Assembly (NCBI GenBank): GCA_003024785.1
Contig: PUQB01000096.1
Coordinates: 1-64,000 of the forward strand
Length of the DNA stretch: 64,000 nucleotides
Source: Selaginella tamariscina
Lineage: Eukaryota; Streptophyta; Lycopodiopsida; Selaginellales; Selaginellaceae
Reading direction: 5' to 3'
Part shown: piece by piece, positions 45,826 to 58,130 of the stretch
How the letters are laid out: each line of letters starts with the position of its first letter
Numbering within the stretch: position 1 is the stretch's first letter
Notes under the pieces: model-generated
Told to the model about the DNA's origin: nothing
Database searches by the model: none
Seen by the model: the letters and a program-made list of their open reading frames with translations, nothing else
Position numbers and translations under genes: made by a program

Positions 45826-48123
45826 TAATTATAAAAATTATAAAAAGATTCATTTTTATTATATAGGTATGGAATAATAATGAGAAATGGTGATAATACA
45901 TGAACTTATAAGTTTATTGTTATTAATTATGTGAAGCTTTTAAATATTAATAATATTATCTATATTAACAATATTATTAAAAGTATCTATTATTATGGAT
46001 ACGGTGGTTGGAATTTAAGATTCAAGTTTCAGCTAACTTATAATATATTTATTAATAAATACACTAGTTAATAATTTAATGTATGAATTTAATTATTTAT
46101 ATGAATTTTAATAATCCGGAATACATTATGTAACATTTACAATAGTTATTATTAAAGTGTAAAGACTTACAATAGATTGAAGGTAATATATACTAAAGAT
46201 AAAATGTGTGTGTTATTGTGTTTGACTTGTGTATGTGTATATATGTGTGTGCATTCATATATGTGTTTATGAAAGTTATTACGTGTATATATGACACATG
46301 TATGTATCTGATATATGTGTATAAATATTTTATTGTACAATGTGTGTGCATGTGTGTGTGTAAATGCTTTATTTAGTGTATATGTTTATATATGTATATG
46401 TAAATGTTTCATTGTGTGTGTGCGCGTGGATGTACATATATGCATGTGTGAATATTTTATTGTGTATGTGTGTTTATGTGTGCGCATATACTTAATAATT
46501 TCCTTGCAGTCCCTGTTATTATATTTAATTGTTAAGAATAGCTGATAAGAGTATTTATGGAAATATAAAACTTTTGAAAGGAGGAGCATATATGTAAAGA
46601 ACAGAAATTTCAATGGTGTATGTAATTTTCCATATATCAATATATTCAGCATTTTGTATTATAAGTAATTAAAAAAATAGTAATTATATAAATAGTAAGT
46701 AATTTAATTATAAATATTAAAAACTTGTGAAGAATACATATGTACATTAAACATATTATAAAAGAACTTTATATATTTTCTCAAAAACCAATAAGAGTAG
46801 TGTGTGTGTAAACTATATATATACATATGTAAATCAGATTTTTGTTAAAATGAAACAATTTCCAATATACATATATACTGAGTATATTATATTATGAACT
46901 TATATTTTTCTTGTTTAATATTTATTTCTTTATGAATTTATATTTTAAACTCATATTTTTCTTGGTTAATATTAAATCGTTATATTAGAAATCATTATAT
47001 GATATTTTTAAAAGTGTTACTTTAATATATATAAATTTTTATTCTGATAATTTATCATTTAATGTGGAGTTCCATTTTCCAGCACACATACACACGTGTG
47101 TGTGTGTGTGATTTATAAATAATATCTAAATATTTTAGTGTATATTTTATACAGTGATATATACTTTAAATTATGTTATAGTAATGAATTATAATACATT
47201 AAAATATTGTACTAAAAGACTTGTAAAAATACCTAGGTACATATATTATTTTTAAAAATTATACATGTACGAAGGTTAACAATGATATAGTTTGGAAGTG
47301 ATTAATCTTATAATTAGAATAATCTATGATACAACTTCAATATGGTAAAGGATATATCTTCCATGTATAAAATAAAAATAATAAGATAAATATTTAATAT
47401 TTATACATATGGTATAATTTGGAAGCTATCTGATCATTTAAACATGGTAAAGATAAAAAATAATAGAATAAATATAAAGTTAACCATGATACATTATAAC
47501 ATAAATAAATCTTATAATTAAGACAATCTATATCTCCTATATTTACATACGAGTAAACAAAATATATGTATATGTATTAAACACACACATATATATAAAA
47601 CGTTAAAGAACAAGCTATTATAAGTTTAAAAACACCCAGAATGATAAAAACAAAACAAGTATTAATTAAATGCTATTAAAATATAAGTGCCATGCATATA
47701 ATCATCATTTTATTCATCTTTAATTCTCCCTTAATCATAAATAATTAAATTGATTATTTTAACGATTTTTGAAGATATAAATAAAAAAGACCTTCAAAGT
47801 TAATTTCATATATAAATTTTCTCGAATACATGTTTTTTTCTTAATATTTAGTATTTATTAAATTTTAATCAATTAATTATTATTAAACCCTAGCGATTGT
47901 ATCTAAAGACATTATTAATATTACTAGTATATTATCAATACGATAAAAATAATAAATAAAAATATTATGAAACTGGAATTTTTGAAATCCCATCAATGTT
48001 GGTAACATGTTGACAACTTTCCATTATATTTTTATGTTTTATATAACTTTAAAACTAGATCTTCTTTCTGTTTACTTTTTCAAATTATTTTAAAAAACTC
48101 TGTATACGATATTGGCATCATAA

Positions 48124-48252
48124 GTACACATGCATACACACACAATCTATTTATACACGCGTACATATGTGATATATTTGTATAAAGAGCACACGTACAC
48201 ATGCATACACATACACGCGCGTACATATGTGATATATTTGTATAAAGAGCAT
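48124..48252. repeat. 60-bp tandem duplication
   Basis: The segment GTACATATGTGATATATTTG followed by TATAAAGAGCA occurs at 48161-48191 and again at 48221-48251. Flanking ACACATGCATACACA matches extend the similarity upstream of each copy. Confidence 0.7.
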
Positions 48253-49207
48253 GTGTTTCAAAACTAAGATGTTGATTAAATTATAATCTTTTGGCTGTTT
48301 TTATGGTATTAACAAATAAATAATATTAATATTTTTTTATAAGACCATTACTAAAATATTTTTATTACGATAATACCATACATTGACTTTACACCTTTAA
48401 AAACACGGTGATAATTATTGAAAATATAAATAAGGTTTTCTTATGGTTTTCGTTGAGGTATAATCATATGTAAATGTACACAACTGTGTGTTGGTGTGTG
48501 TTATGTGATATAGGTGTTTTAAGCTAAGTATGTTGTATATAACACTGTGTGAATATTTATGCTGGTTGTTTATTTGTAATAAGTACCTTATAAATGTTTT
48601 CTGATAATTTAAAGAAAAAAGAATAATAAAAATAATTATTAAAATTATTTTATTATTAATACTTAATTTTAATTGTTAATTAAAATATTTATTATATTAT
48701 TCATATTTTTAAAATGGTTAACGTCAAATTTAAACAAGTAGAGAGAGAGAGAGAGAGAGTGATAACACACATTTTTTGAGTTTCTTGATATTAATATGGA
48801 AAAGTATTATCTGTTATACATGGTTTGATATCAAATAAAAATATTTTAAATTTCAACGGATTTATAAAATCAGATTATCTTACCCAAAATATATGAAAAA
48901 AATTATATAGTTTAATAATGTTTTATCTACATAGTTATTATTCAGTGACAAAACAAGCAAGATTTTTGTGTGGTTTAAATAAATCATCTGTTGACCGCAC
49001 ACATAACTATAAACGTGCGTACATGTGTGCGTGCGTGTGTGTGCATATATGTGTGTGTGTATGTTGTATATATGTAGATTGGTCATGGAGGTGAACTTAA
49101 AATAATGGCTTCAATCAGTGATGAATTTTAAATTAAAAATTTCTAAAACATTGATTGGGTGTTTATTGACGAACCGTTCCTTTTAAACTTATAAAAAGTG
49201 ATATATG

Positions 49208-49311
49208 CCGTAGTAAAAAAATGTTACGGATTAGTAATTAAATTAAATTAATAATTAATAAATAATAATTCAATTAGTAATTAAATTTTCCGTAGCATTT
49301 TTTGACTACGG
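49208..49311. repeat. Small fold-back (MITE-like) element
   Basis: Ends CCGTAGTAAAAAAATGTTAC and GTAGCATTTTTTGACTACGG are nearly perfect inverted repeats that continue inward as TTAGTAATTAAATT and its complement, giving a 104-bp hairpin. No target duplication could be defined. Confidence 0.6.
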
Positions 49312-50940
49312 ATTTAATCACTGCTTATAATTTATAATTTGTGAGCATACTTATAAATATTAAAATACTCTTTAAATATTCCATACTAGGATTAACAATG
49401 ACAAATCATATTTCTAAATTCATAAACTACAAATGCAAATGCGTGGGTGTGAAACTTCAGCATAGGGAATTTCTTCACATAAACTGAGTGGTTTAGAAAA
49501 ATATCTTGAAATTATATTAATAATTTCTGACATTTAAAAACTGGATTTCCTTTCATAATAACTAGTAGCATAGGATGAGTTGTTCTAAACCTAAGGGTAA
49601 ATTTGTGAATCTTAAAATTATAAAAGAAGACAATTGATGTTACAACATCACTATTATTAAAGTTTAGTGTATAAGTGGTGTGAGTTAATATAAATCACAT
49701 TCAGAAGAATATTCTTTGAAAAAAACTTTTAAATAATTTATTTTAAACAGTGTAAATTAAAAACAAAAAAAAATAAATCTGAAATAGTCATCAAATCTAC
49801 TAGAGAACAATGCATTTTAAAGTGAAGTTAACAAAACTGAACCATCAAATACAAGTCAAATACAAAATAAGCAAAAATATTTTTAATTTAAAAAATAAAT
49901 TATTAATTTTGAAATTTGAAGAAGTCAAATAATTAATAACACTAAGAAATTTATAATAGAAAATTTAAGTTTTAGATTCGGTGCACGTGAATGTTACAAT
50001 AATGATGAACATGTGTGCCAGTGGCCTCTAAAAGTAATCCATTATAAGTTGAAAGTTTTGACATTTATAATCTATTTATTTATACTTAATAAAAATTATA
50101 ATTTATAGTCTATGTATTAACAATCTTAAAATGATTTTTATTATGAATATTAAAATACCTTGTTGTCATTATTGAGCAATTAAAATATTCATTCATGAAA
50201 CTTAAGTGTATTTTAATTTAAAAGTGCTCGCATGTTATAAAAGTACTAAAATAATTATTTTTTCCTAATAAGGAGGTATAATACTCTCAAAATATGAAAT
50301 AGAGAATTATACACGTAGGTGTGTGTGTGTGTTTTGACACACGTTAAGATATGCTCATAGAGAATACTACATAATTGGTATTTTAGATTTATACTTTCCC
50401 TACGATATTATTAAATTTAAACGTGAATTTTAATTATTTTATAATTAAAAACAGCTTCACTATCAATGTGATAAAACTTAATTAATTAGCATAACCTCTA
50501 TATATATGTAAGCGGTTCATAGGAAAGTGCCATATTATATATTTATATATGAACAAAAGTTTGAATATGCAGTTCTAAAGCAGGCATGCATATATGACAC
50601 ACTTATGGATCGTCATCCAGGTATAAGAATTACATAGTTTAATTAAAACATTATATAAATTAACTTAAGGGTTCTAAAGGTTGCTTCATATTCAACTAAG
50701 ATTTCTATTATGATGAAATGATAACTTTGTAATATGCATAATATAATTTAGATTATTAATGAAATTTAAAAACATGATAAAAACTAATATATAAAGTTTA
50801 ACTGCTAAAAAAAATTTATTAAGCAAAATCCCTTTTAATTATGAATTTTGATTATATTTATTATATTTTAATAAAATTTAATGTTTGTTTTAAAAGCTGA
50901 TTTAATATGTATACAAAATGCTAATCTGGTAGAATATAAG

Positions 50941-51600
50941 TGCGAATCTACATATTTATCCCCTTGGTTATATATGAATAAAGGTTGAATATCAAAACTT
51001 TGATATTCTCATCCAGAAATACACGCACAACTACACGCACACACACACACAGTGTGGATGTGTATGAGCGTGTACTGCTGGTATACACATATAATTTCCA
51101 TGTGCCACGATCACAGAGAATATTGAATGGATGAGAACAACAACAACCGATGTGCTGGCAATGGACAAACAATGCACCTGAACTCATGTGAGCTGTTTGC
51201 AAATCTAGCCATTCTACTTAACACATTATCTCATCATTCTCTCATCGTGCTTGCATTTACTTCACATTAATATATAGAAATGAACACCTTATTTATATAT
51301 ATATATGCATCTGTATGTATGTATAGCTATGTATATACTCAAAGAACACGGCACGTGTGTGTGATATAACATCAACAGCTAACATACACACAAGACGAGG
51401 TGTGTACCTTTACTACGAAGAGAACGACAAGCGCCTTGGCAAATCCTGTCTGGAGAAGGCAACTCCTGCCTGGAATAGTAGAAAAAAAAAAGGCATTACT
51501 AACAGAATCTATATATGTAAATATTAAAATGAGGTATATAAAAACCAGCATACCTTCCAGTGTCCAGCAAAGGCAAGGATAATCCCACACTTCTTACTAA
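50941..51600 (-). other. Possible small unidentified gene or gene fragment
   Basis: Minus-strand segments with exon character: about 51552-51590 (ILAFAGHW before a GTATGC donor), 51415-51474 (after a TTCCAG acceptor, ending in a GTACAC donor, one frame reading QTGFAKALVVLFVVK) and about 51080-51184 (after TTCAG, hydrophobic SIASTSVVVVLIHSIFSVIV). Joined, they could encode a small membrane protein, but frames do not agree across junctions and I do not recognise a family. It may be an intact gene with base errors or a relic. Confidence 0.25.
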
Positions 51601-51898
51601 CATGTTTCTAATTAAGCTTTAGTTCTTAAAAGAAACCTTTCATTTCATTTATGTCTCAAAAAATAATCAGTCCCATCTAGAGCAGCTTCTCTAAATGTTG
51701 TTAAATGGGAGTTTGAAAAACCATTTTGGGTTTCCCTCCAATATATTTTGTACATAAGCTTACGTGTTTCGTCTTTGTGTGTGTCAATCCCATTCCACAA
51801 AGCAACCTGTAAGTAAGAATTTCATTTATATCACTCCTCTGTGCGTGTGTGTGTATGTGTGTGTGCATGTGCGTGGGTGTGGGTGGGTGGCCGGCTGA

Positions 51899-52872
51899 TT
51901 AGAATGGTTGTCGTGTTAAATAGACTGTTTGACTAAAGCAAGTAAAACAAGTGATGCATTTGCCAGAAACGTAGTGTGTTGCACCATGCGAAGTTTCGGG
52001 TATAAGATGCACGACGCAAAAGAGTATATAAAGTTTATATATGCATATTTTATAGAAGGTGAAAGTACCTGTTAAGGCGAAGTGGAAGGGCCCTCTTTTG
52101 GTCTGTCTGGTGTTGTAAGAACCACAGGAGCCGCACTTCTGTCCGATAATATGGAACTGTACCCGGCTGACGGAAGAACAATCGTTACACAGAATCCAAA
52201 CCAACTTAGCCCTGTACTCCTCAGGCATTGGAGTCGACGCAACCTCCTCGTCCAACTGTTTCCACGTATCCGACATATCCCCGATAGATTTAGAGCACAC
52301 CGGACAAGTGAACTGTTCATGATTGCACATTTCCTCGAGACAGGCAGTATGCATGGTATGACCGCACGGCAAGACCGTGATATCTTTAACCGAATCGAAG
52401 AGATAGTCGAAACATACCGGACAATTCTGGTGCATGGATTCTCAACGCAGGAATGCCCGGCTTGAAGCGCGATCGAGTAACAGCAAGCGCATCGGTCACA
52501 GTGGAAGAACTTCTCCTTTCCCCCTACTCTGCATATCCCACAAGAGTCACAGTGGTACTGCGCCTTGCTTGTGTCGTCGTCGAAGAACCTACACTTGGGA
52601 CAAAAGTACTGGCCCATGCATACCCCGCAGCTTCTGCAGATCTGCCGGACTTCCTGCTCCGTGTCGCACAGAGAACAGATTACAAACTTCACCTTGTGTC
52701 TCGGGAGCTCATGATCTGTTTCCTCGCCAGAGACCGCTTCATTGTGACAGTGTCGACAGTTGAAGATCCGGTTGCAGCACGGCGCGCGGATCTTGCAGCG
52801 CCTCCGGTAGTGCTTGCATCCGAACTTGAGCAATCCGCGCGTTGACGCGTCCGGCGATCCTTCGTCTTCCAT
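51899..52872 (-). CDS. CHY-zinc-finger and RING E3 ubiquitin ligase (RCHY1/MIEL1-like)
   Basis: Starts [20 protein letters not shown] at 52872. A CHY zinc finger follows ([25 protein letters not shown]), then a CTCHY segment ([57 protein letters not shown]). Next come a RING-H2 finger ([35 protein letters not shown]) and a C-terminal zinc ribbon ([28 protein letters not shown]). This order is that of Pirh2/RCHY1 and plant MIEL1, cytosolic/nuclear ligases for Myb factors and other targets. One base is missing near 52434-52440, between HSCVEN and MHQNCPVC, splitting the gene into two frames. The C-terminus after residues PFHFALT is uncertain because a GTACTTTC donor at 52068 may start a last intron. 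Confidence 0.9.
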
Positions 52873-53768
52873 TGAATCTGTGAGGCGGACATGAGTCTAG
52901 GGCCAAAAAAGCCTCTTTTCTATGCAATGCGATTGGAGATGTGGGATTTTGAAATCGGAGCGAGATACGAGAGATTGATTCAACAGATGCGACTGTGGAT
53001 TCAAGATTACGGGGATCTCTTGCGGTGAAATCCTGATTCTGAAAGGGCAGTGATTGAAAATCCCGACTTTGGTATAAGAGATTTCTTCAAAAGAAGCTCT
53101 TTTATGCAATGCCTGATTTGCGGGGATTTTCTGGGATTTTCGGGAGACTTTGGGAGTGATTTCGATAGGAAAACATATCTGGCATGGATTCAAGCGGATG
53201 CGAAAACATACCTGGCATGGATTCAAGCGGATGCGAAAGCATACCTGGCATGGATTCAAGCGGCTGCTTCGGATTCAACACCATAGCGCCTCCACCATTG
53301 TGTTCTTCGCGGAAGAATGAATGCGATTAACCCCAAAGAAAAAGAAGCCAGAAAGAAATCCAATACATATATATCCCCGGGAAAGATGGCGTCTGTCTTT
53401 TCTGGAAAGAAACCGGAAGTGTGAGCGCGCGGCGGGATATTCCTTTTCTATCCAACGTGGATCCCACGTCGGATTATTATGCGTAACGCAACCAACTAAT
53501 TAACGTATTTTTACGTATATTTCTATTGCACGTCTCGATTTTAAATAATATAATAAATTCTCTAAACCATCGATTTCATATAGTTTTAAAATTTCTGGCT
53601 AGAAATATTTTTGTTAAATAGAAATCTATTACTAATATTAAATGGAATTTCGGAATAATGTAAAGGTTAATTAGGACGGCATAAATAAGACCACATCCAT
53701 ACGGAGCACAATTAGGGCAAGGCTTAGGGTCTAGGCAGAGGACGCAGCGTAGGAGATCCTGGAGCGCC
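52873..53768. promoter_or_regulatory. Divergent promoter region between the RING ligase and UFD1
   Basis: About 0.9 kb between divergent start codons. It includes three tandem 33-bp repeats at 53173-53271. No independent gene is supported, and the open frames here come from the repeat. Confidence 0.5.
53173..53271. repeat. Three tandem 33-bp repeats
   Basis: The unit containing ACCTGGCATGGATTCAAGCG followed by GATGCGAAAACAT is repeated three times with few changes, in the divergent promoter of the RING ligase and UFD1. A related GATTCAACAGATGCGACTGTGGATTCAAG stretch lies at about 52976-53004. Confidence 0.85.
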
Positions 53769-55735
53769 ATGGTGAGTGAGAGAGAGAGGGAGAGTTTAAT
53801 CAATTTGATTAGCTGCAGTAGATGTATTTATTCGTTGATTTAAGCTGAAAATGTGTGTCTTTTGGTAGTTTTATGGTGGATATGGATTCAATTTCTCAAT
53901 GCCTTTCGAGCAGAACTATCGGTGTTATTCAGCCTCATTCATTGACAAGGTTCGTTTATTCTTTGATTGGGTTCAATTTGGATACTGAATTCTTGTATTT
54001 TTTTTCAGCCTCATCTAGAGAATGGTGATAAAGGTATGTTTTTGTGTGCGTGTGCGCGCGTGTGTGTGTGTTTGCATAATTCCCCTTTTTTTTAAAAAAA
54101 ATTCAGTGATCATGCCCCCGGCTCTAGACCGGCTAGCTTCACTGAGAATTGACTATCCCATGCTCTTTGAGATACACAATCCAGCGACTCAACGGACCTC
54201 ACATTGTGGAGTCTTGGAGTTCGTTGCAGATGAAGGCATAATCATCATGCCTTACTGGGTACGTAATACACATTTACACATATATTGGTCTGCATGTGTG
54301 GGAGTGGGGGGAGAGCGTTCTTATGTAGTTGTTACACATCAGTCAAATGAACATTGTGTGCTATGTGTGAATTAACATTTCTGACTTGTAATTTAATTTT
54401 CCTTGCAGATGATGCAAAATTTGTTGCTACAAGAAGGTGAGCTTGTGAAAGTTAAGAGTGCAACCCTGCCTAAGGGAAGCTACGTGAAGTTACAACCTCA
54501 CACAAAGGATTTCCTGGACATATCAAACCCGAAGGCTGTGTAAGTTCTCTTAAGTGCTTGCTTCTCGCAATAGCAATAGAGTCGCTTTTTAATACTTTGA
54601 GAAGTAATAATGACTATATACAATATTTATTTACCAATTTGCAGGCTAGAGACCACGCTTAGAAGCTTTTCATGTTTGACTGTGGGATAACATAATGGTT
54701 GCATACAACAACAAGAAGTATTACATTGATATCGTGGAAGCTAAACCATCATCGGCAATTTCAATTATTGAGACGGATTGTGAGGTTGATTTTGCTCCTC
54801 CTCTGGACTACAAAGAACCCGAGAAGGTTGTTCCTCAAGCACCACCCGTTACTCAACAAAGTAAGCACGCACGCACGCACGCAGAGTATTATAGTTATTC
54901 GAGTTTATAGTTCTTAAATAACATTAATGGTTTCTTAAAGTGTTTTAACCTATCTTATGTCAAGTTTACAATAGTTTAGATATACATATTCCCGAAATTC
55001 ACTTTTTAGCATAGTCCATAAGAATATCTTACATATAATATCAAGACATGTTCAACACACGAAACATGCCTCTTATTCATATTGTACTTTCATATATAGA
55101 TACTATGCTTATATATTATACGGTATATGTATCTTAATATGTACTGTATTGATATGAATCTTCTATACAGGCGAAGGGGATGCTGAAGCTAAAGAGGAGC
55201 CGAAGTTCAATCCATTTGCAGGTGTGGGAAGGAGATTGGATGGAAAACCCGCAAAGGTATCAACGGCAAATCCTACGGCAGCCACTCCAGCGTCTACCGC
55301 TCCTACCCCAGCTACACCCGCCGTAGCTGCCCCTCAAAAGCCCTCTGGCAAGCTTGTGTTTGGCGCAAATGGTACCACAAAGGTACATTTGATAGAGAGA
55401 GAGAGAGAGAGAGAGAATGTATGTATAAATCTATCAATAGTAGTGTACAGCTAAATTTACTGCTATATACATATATCCATCTCTCAGTTTTGTAACGCTG
55501 GACATAAGAGTCCATCTTGTGTATGTGTGGTTTGTGTTGTGACTCGTTGTATCAATTAGTGACATGTAGATATGATACAAACACACGCACGCACGCATGC
55601 ATTGTTTTCTAACATGTGTTTTATTAGGCGGCCCCAAACCCAAAGAAAGAGGAAGTGAAGAAAGAAGAGGCACCGAAGGAGGAAGCATCTAAATTCCAGG
55701 CGTTCACAGGGAAGAAATATTCTTTGAAGGGCTAG
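53769..55735 (+). CDS. UFD1: UFD1, ubiquitin-fusion-degradation adaptor of CDC48/p97
   Basis: The first exon is a lone ATG (53769-53771) before a GTGAGT donor. The second starts [20 protein letters not shown]. The double-psi barrel UT3 domain is clear: [60 protein letters not shown] and [20 protein letters not shown]. Then come [20 protein letters not shown] and [14 protein letters not shown], and a low-complexity Ala/Pro/Lys tail ending [13 protein letters not shown]1 with NPL4 recruits polyubiquitylated proteins to CDC48 in ERAD and nuclear turnover. A base is missing in the GGG run at 54684-54686 (TVG then [13 protein letters not shown]). Because this gene is essential in eukaryotes, a sequence error is the likeliest reason. 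Confidence 0.93.
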
Positions 55736-58130
55736 TTCGACTAATAAATGATTCATTTATTAGTTGTAAATCTTCTGGAGTGTACATAATTTGACACTTT
55801 TCCAATAAGCACTTGTTTACATACTGTTGCGTTTGCACATATGTAATATCAATATAATATAATTATTATAAGTATAATTTAGTTATATTAAAATTTAAAG
55901 AGAAGAATTCATCTATGGTGTGCATATGAGTAGTTAAATGATTGTTACATACAATATAGTGGATACTTAATACTTATACATTGTCCTAAGGCACCTATGT
56001 ATTCTAATTGTTAAACATATTATAGGTATACAGATTTCACGATGATTAGTCACACTCGTGATGATGTTGATACATTATTCATAATAAAATATTAAAGAGA
56101 ACACTCTAGAATAAATGATGAATATTTTAATAAATGTGTTTTAGAGCATATTTTTCATAGGTACTTAATTGAAAGCCTTTTATTAATTCTCATTTGATAT
56201 AGTCCCATAATTACCCTTTATTTGGAATTTAATTGTTATTATTAATAAATTTCATTATTAAATATTTAGATTTTAATGAAAAATGATCTTAATTCACATT
56301 TAGTAATTGGTATAAGTGATACTAATAAATGTTTTAATAAAACAACCCCTTATGATTCAATGTTAATTAAGGAGTGTTCATCTTTAAAATATATAAATAT
56401 ATAAGGTAACAACATAAGCTCATTAACAAGGTCTTTTCATGAAATATTTACATGGTCACTAATATTTATAAGAATTTATTTAATAAAAAATTATGTTGCC
56501 TAATGTGCACACTCTTGTTATCATTTAGTATTACCTAAGTTTAAAAAGTATAATTAAACCTTAAACCTAAAACCCTAAATAATAATAATAATTATTATAA
56601 TGCTAAGATGATATATAGAGCACGAGTTTATTTAAATATCTTTTAAGTCTACTTAAGTTAGCCTATGTAAACCCTAGATCTTTTGCATATTTAGACATAT
56701 GGAGGAATGATAAAACAAATTCATGTTTAACATTATATGCCCGCTGGAAAATGTGAAACAGAATTTGAACATTATAAATTAGGCTTGTTTAAAAGTAAAG
56801 TTCAAGACTACATATTCAATTTCTATAAACTTTAATTCAACTTAATTTTACATAACTGATTTAGAAATTGGATTTTAAAATTGGTCGTATCCCACTGCCT
56901 TATTTCAAATGACACGTTCGTAATTCTTTAATTTCATGAATATCTTTATTATAAATATTATTAACAAATATATATAATTTATTATTTATGAATAATAAAT
57001 CCCTTGGTTTAATTTAAAATTCTTAATCTTTTTGGACGTTTCAATTATTATTATAATAAAGTATACAAGTACCTTCATGATATATTCCACATGTCACAGT
57101 ACAAAATGTGGATAATATATTTGTACATTGAAATGGTTAAATAGTAACTTTCTCTATGTGCTTTTGAATTAAATTATTTTTTTTTCTTTTTAATAAAATT
57201 TATTTTCTTTTATTAATTTTTATTTCCCTTTGAAGTTGGAACAAGCTTTCAGGCAATCTCTGCCTTGTGCATTTCTGGTGCGTCCTAAATTCTTTGTTCT
57301 CTGTTGCTTGATTGAATATATTCATATCTGAAAGTAGCTTTATTACACACACACACACACACACACACATCCCTACCATATATGTATCAGTGTGATATAT
57401 AGTTTCGGATATCGTATTTAAAATGTAATAATTTCTCATTGTCGATCGTAAATAATAATAGTAAGTAAATATTTAAATATTAGTAATAAAATCATTTTAT
57501 TTCTTATTACATTAATAAATAAAACTTCCCTACGAACTCTGAAGATAAGTCCATTCTTATAATATACATAATAAATATTGTTCTTCTCATCCAGTGACGT
57601 TGTGTTCTTAACTTATATTCTGCAACATGATAGAATTATGTACATATTTTCTATGGTATAATATCGTAGTAGATATGCCTAGAATCTAATTAAGGGCAAA
57701 AGGGACATTCTTTCAAGGGTAAAAAGGTGACATATTCTTTTAGTATCTGATCAAGGGTGAAAGGTTGATATATTCCCATCTGGGATCTGCTCAAGGGTAA
57801 AAGGGTGATATGCTAGATCTCTTAAATCCCAGTACATTCAACCACTATCTTTGACTGAGAATATCGATTTATAAACCATATAAACACTATGGTTAGCAAA
57901 TAATTAGTTTAAATCAAACAATCGATGTATGCTAAAATGGAGACATGGTCCCCATTACTTCCCGACACCGCAACGACTGCACATGGCATTAGTCCATTTA
58001 GGTAGCTTACACTTCTCGCTTCTTCTCGGGTATCGAACCTGTGACAAATTAAAAAATTTAAAATATAAAAATTTAACTTCTATTCCCGCTGTAAACATCT
58101 TAGTATCGCCGCTTTACAACTGGGTTTCCT
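55736..58130. other. AT-rich intergenic region
   Basis: No gene supported. A (CA)n tract lies at about 57344-57369. Three imperfect AAGGGTAAAAGGGTGATAT-like copies occur near 57700-57810. The end of the region should hold the promoter of the receptor-like gene. Confidence 0.5.

Larger units (their letters stand above)
44599..50940. other. AT-rich, gene-free region
   Basis: About 6.3 kb without a supported gene. It holds microsatellites at 45173-45218 and 45783-45820, TG-rich stretches at 46200-46490, a 60-bp tandem duplication near 48124-48252 and a fold-back element at 49208-49311. Short frames here encode low-complexity peptides only. Confidence 0.6.

Noticed and set aside
52897-53286. Open frames with repeated NPCQVCFRIRL or TYLAWIQADAK peptides
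   Set aside because: They are translations of the three 33-bp promoter repeats, without a start context or any known domain.
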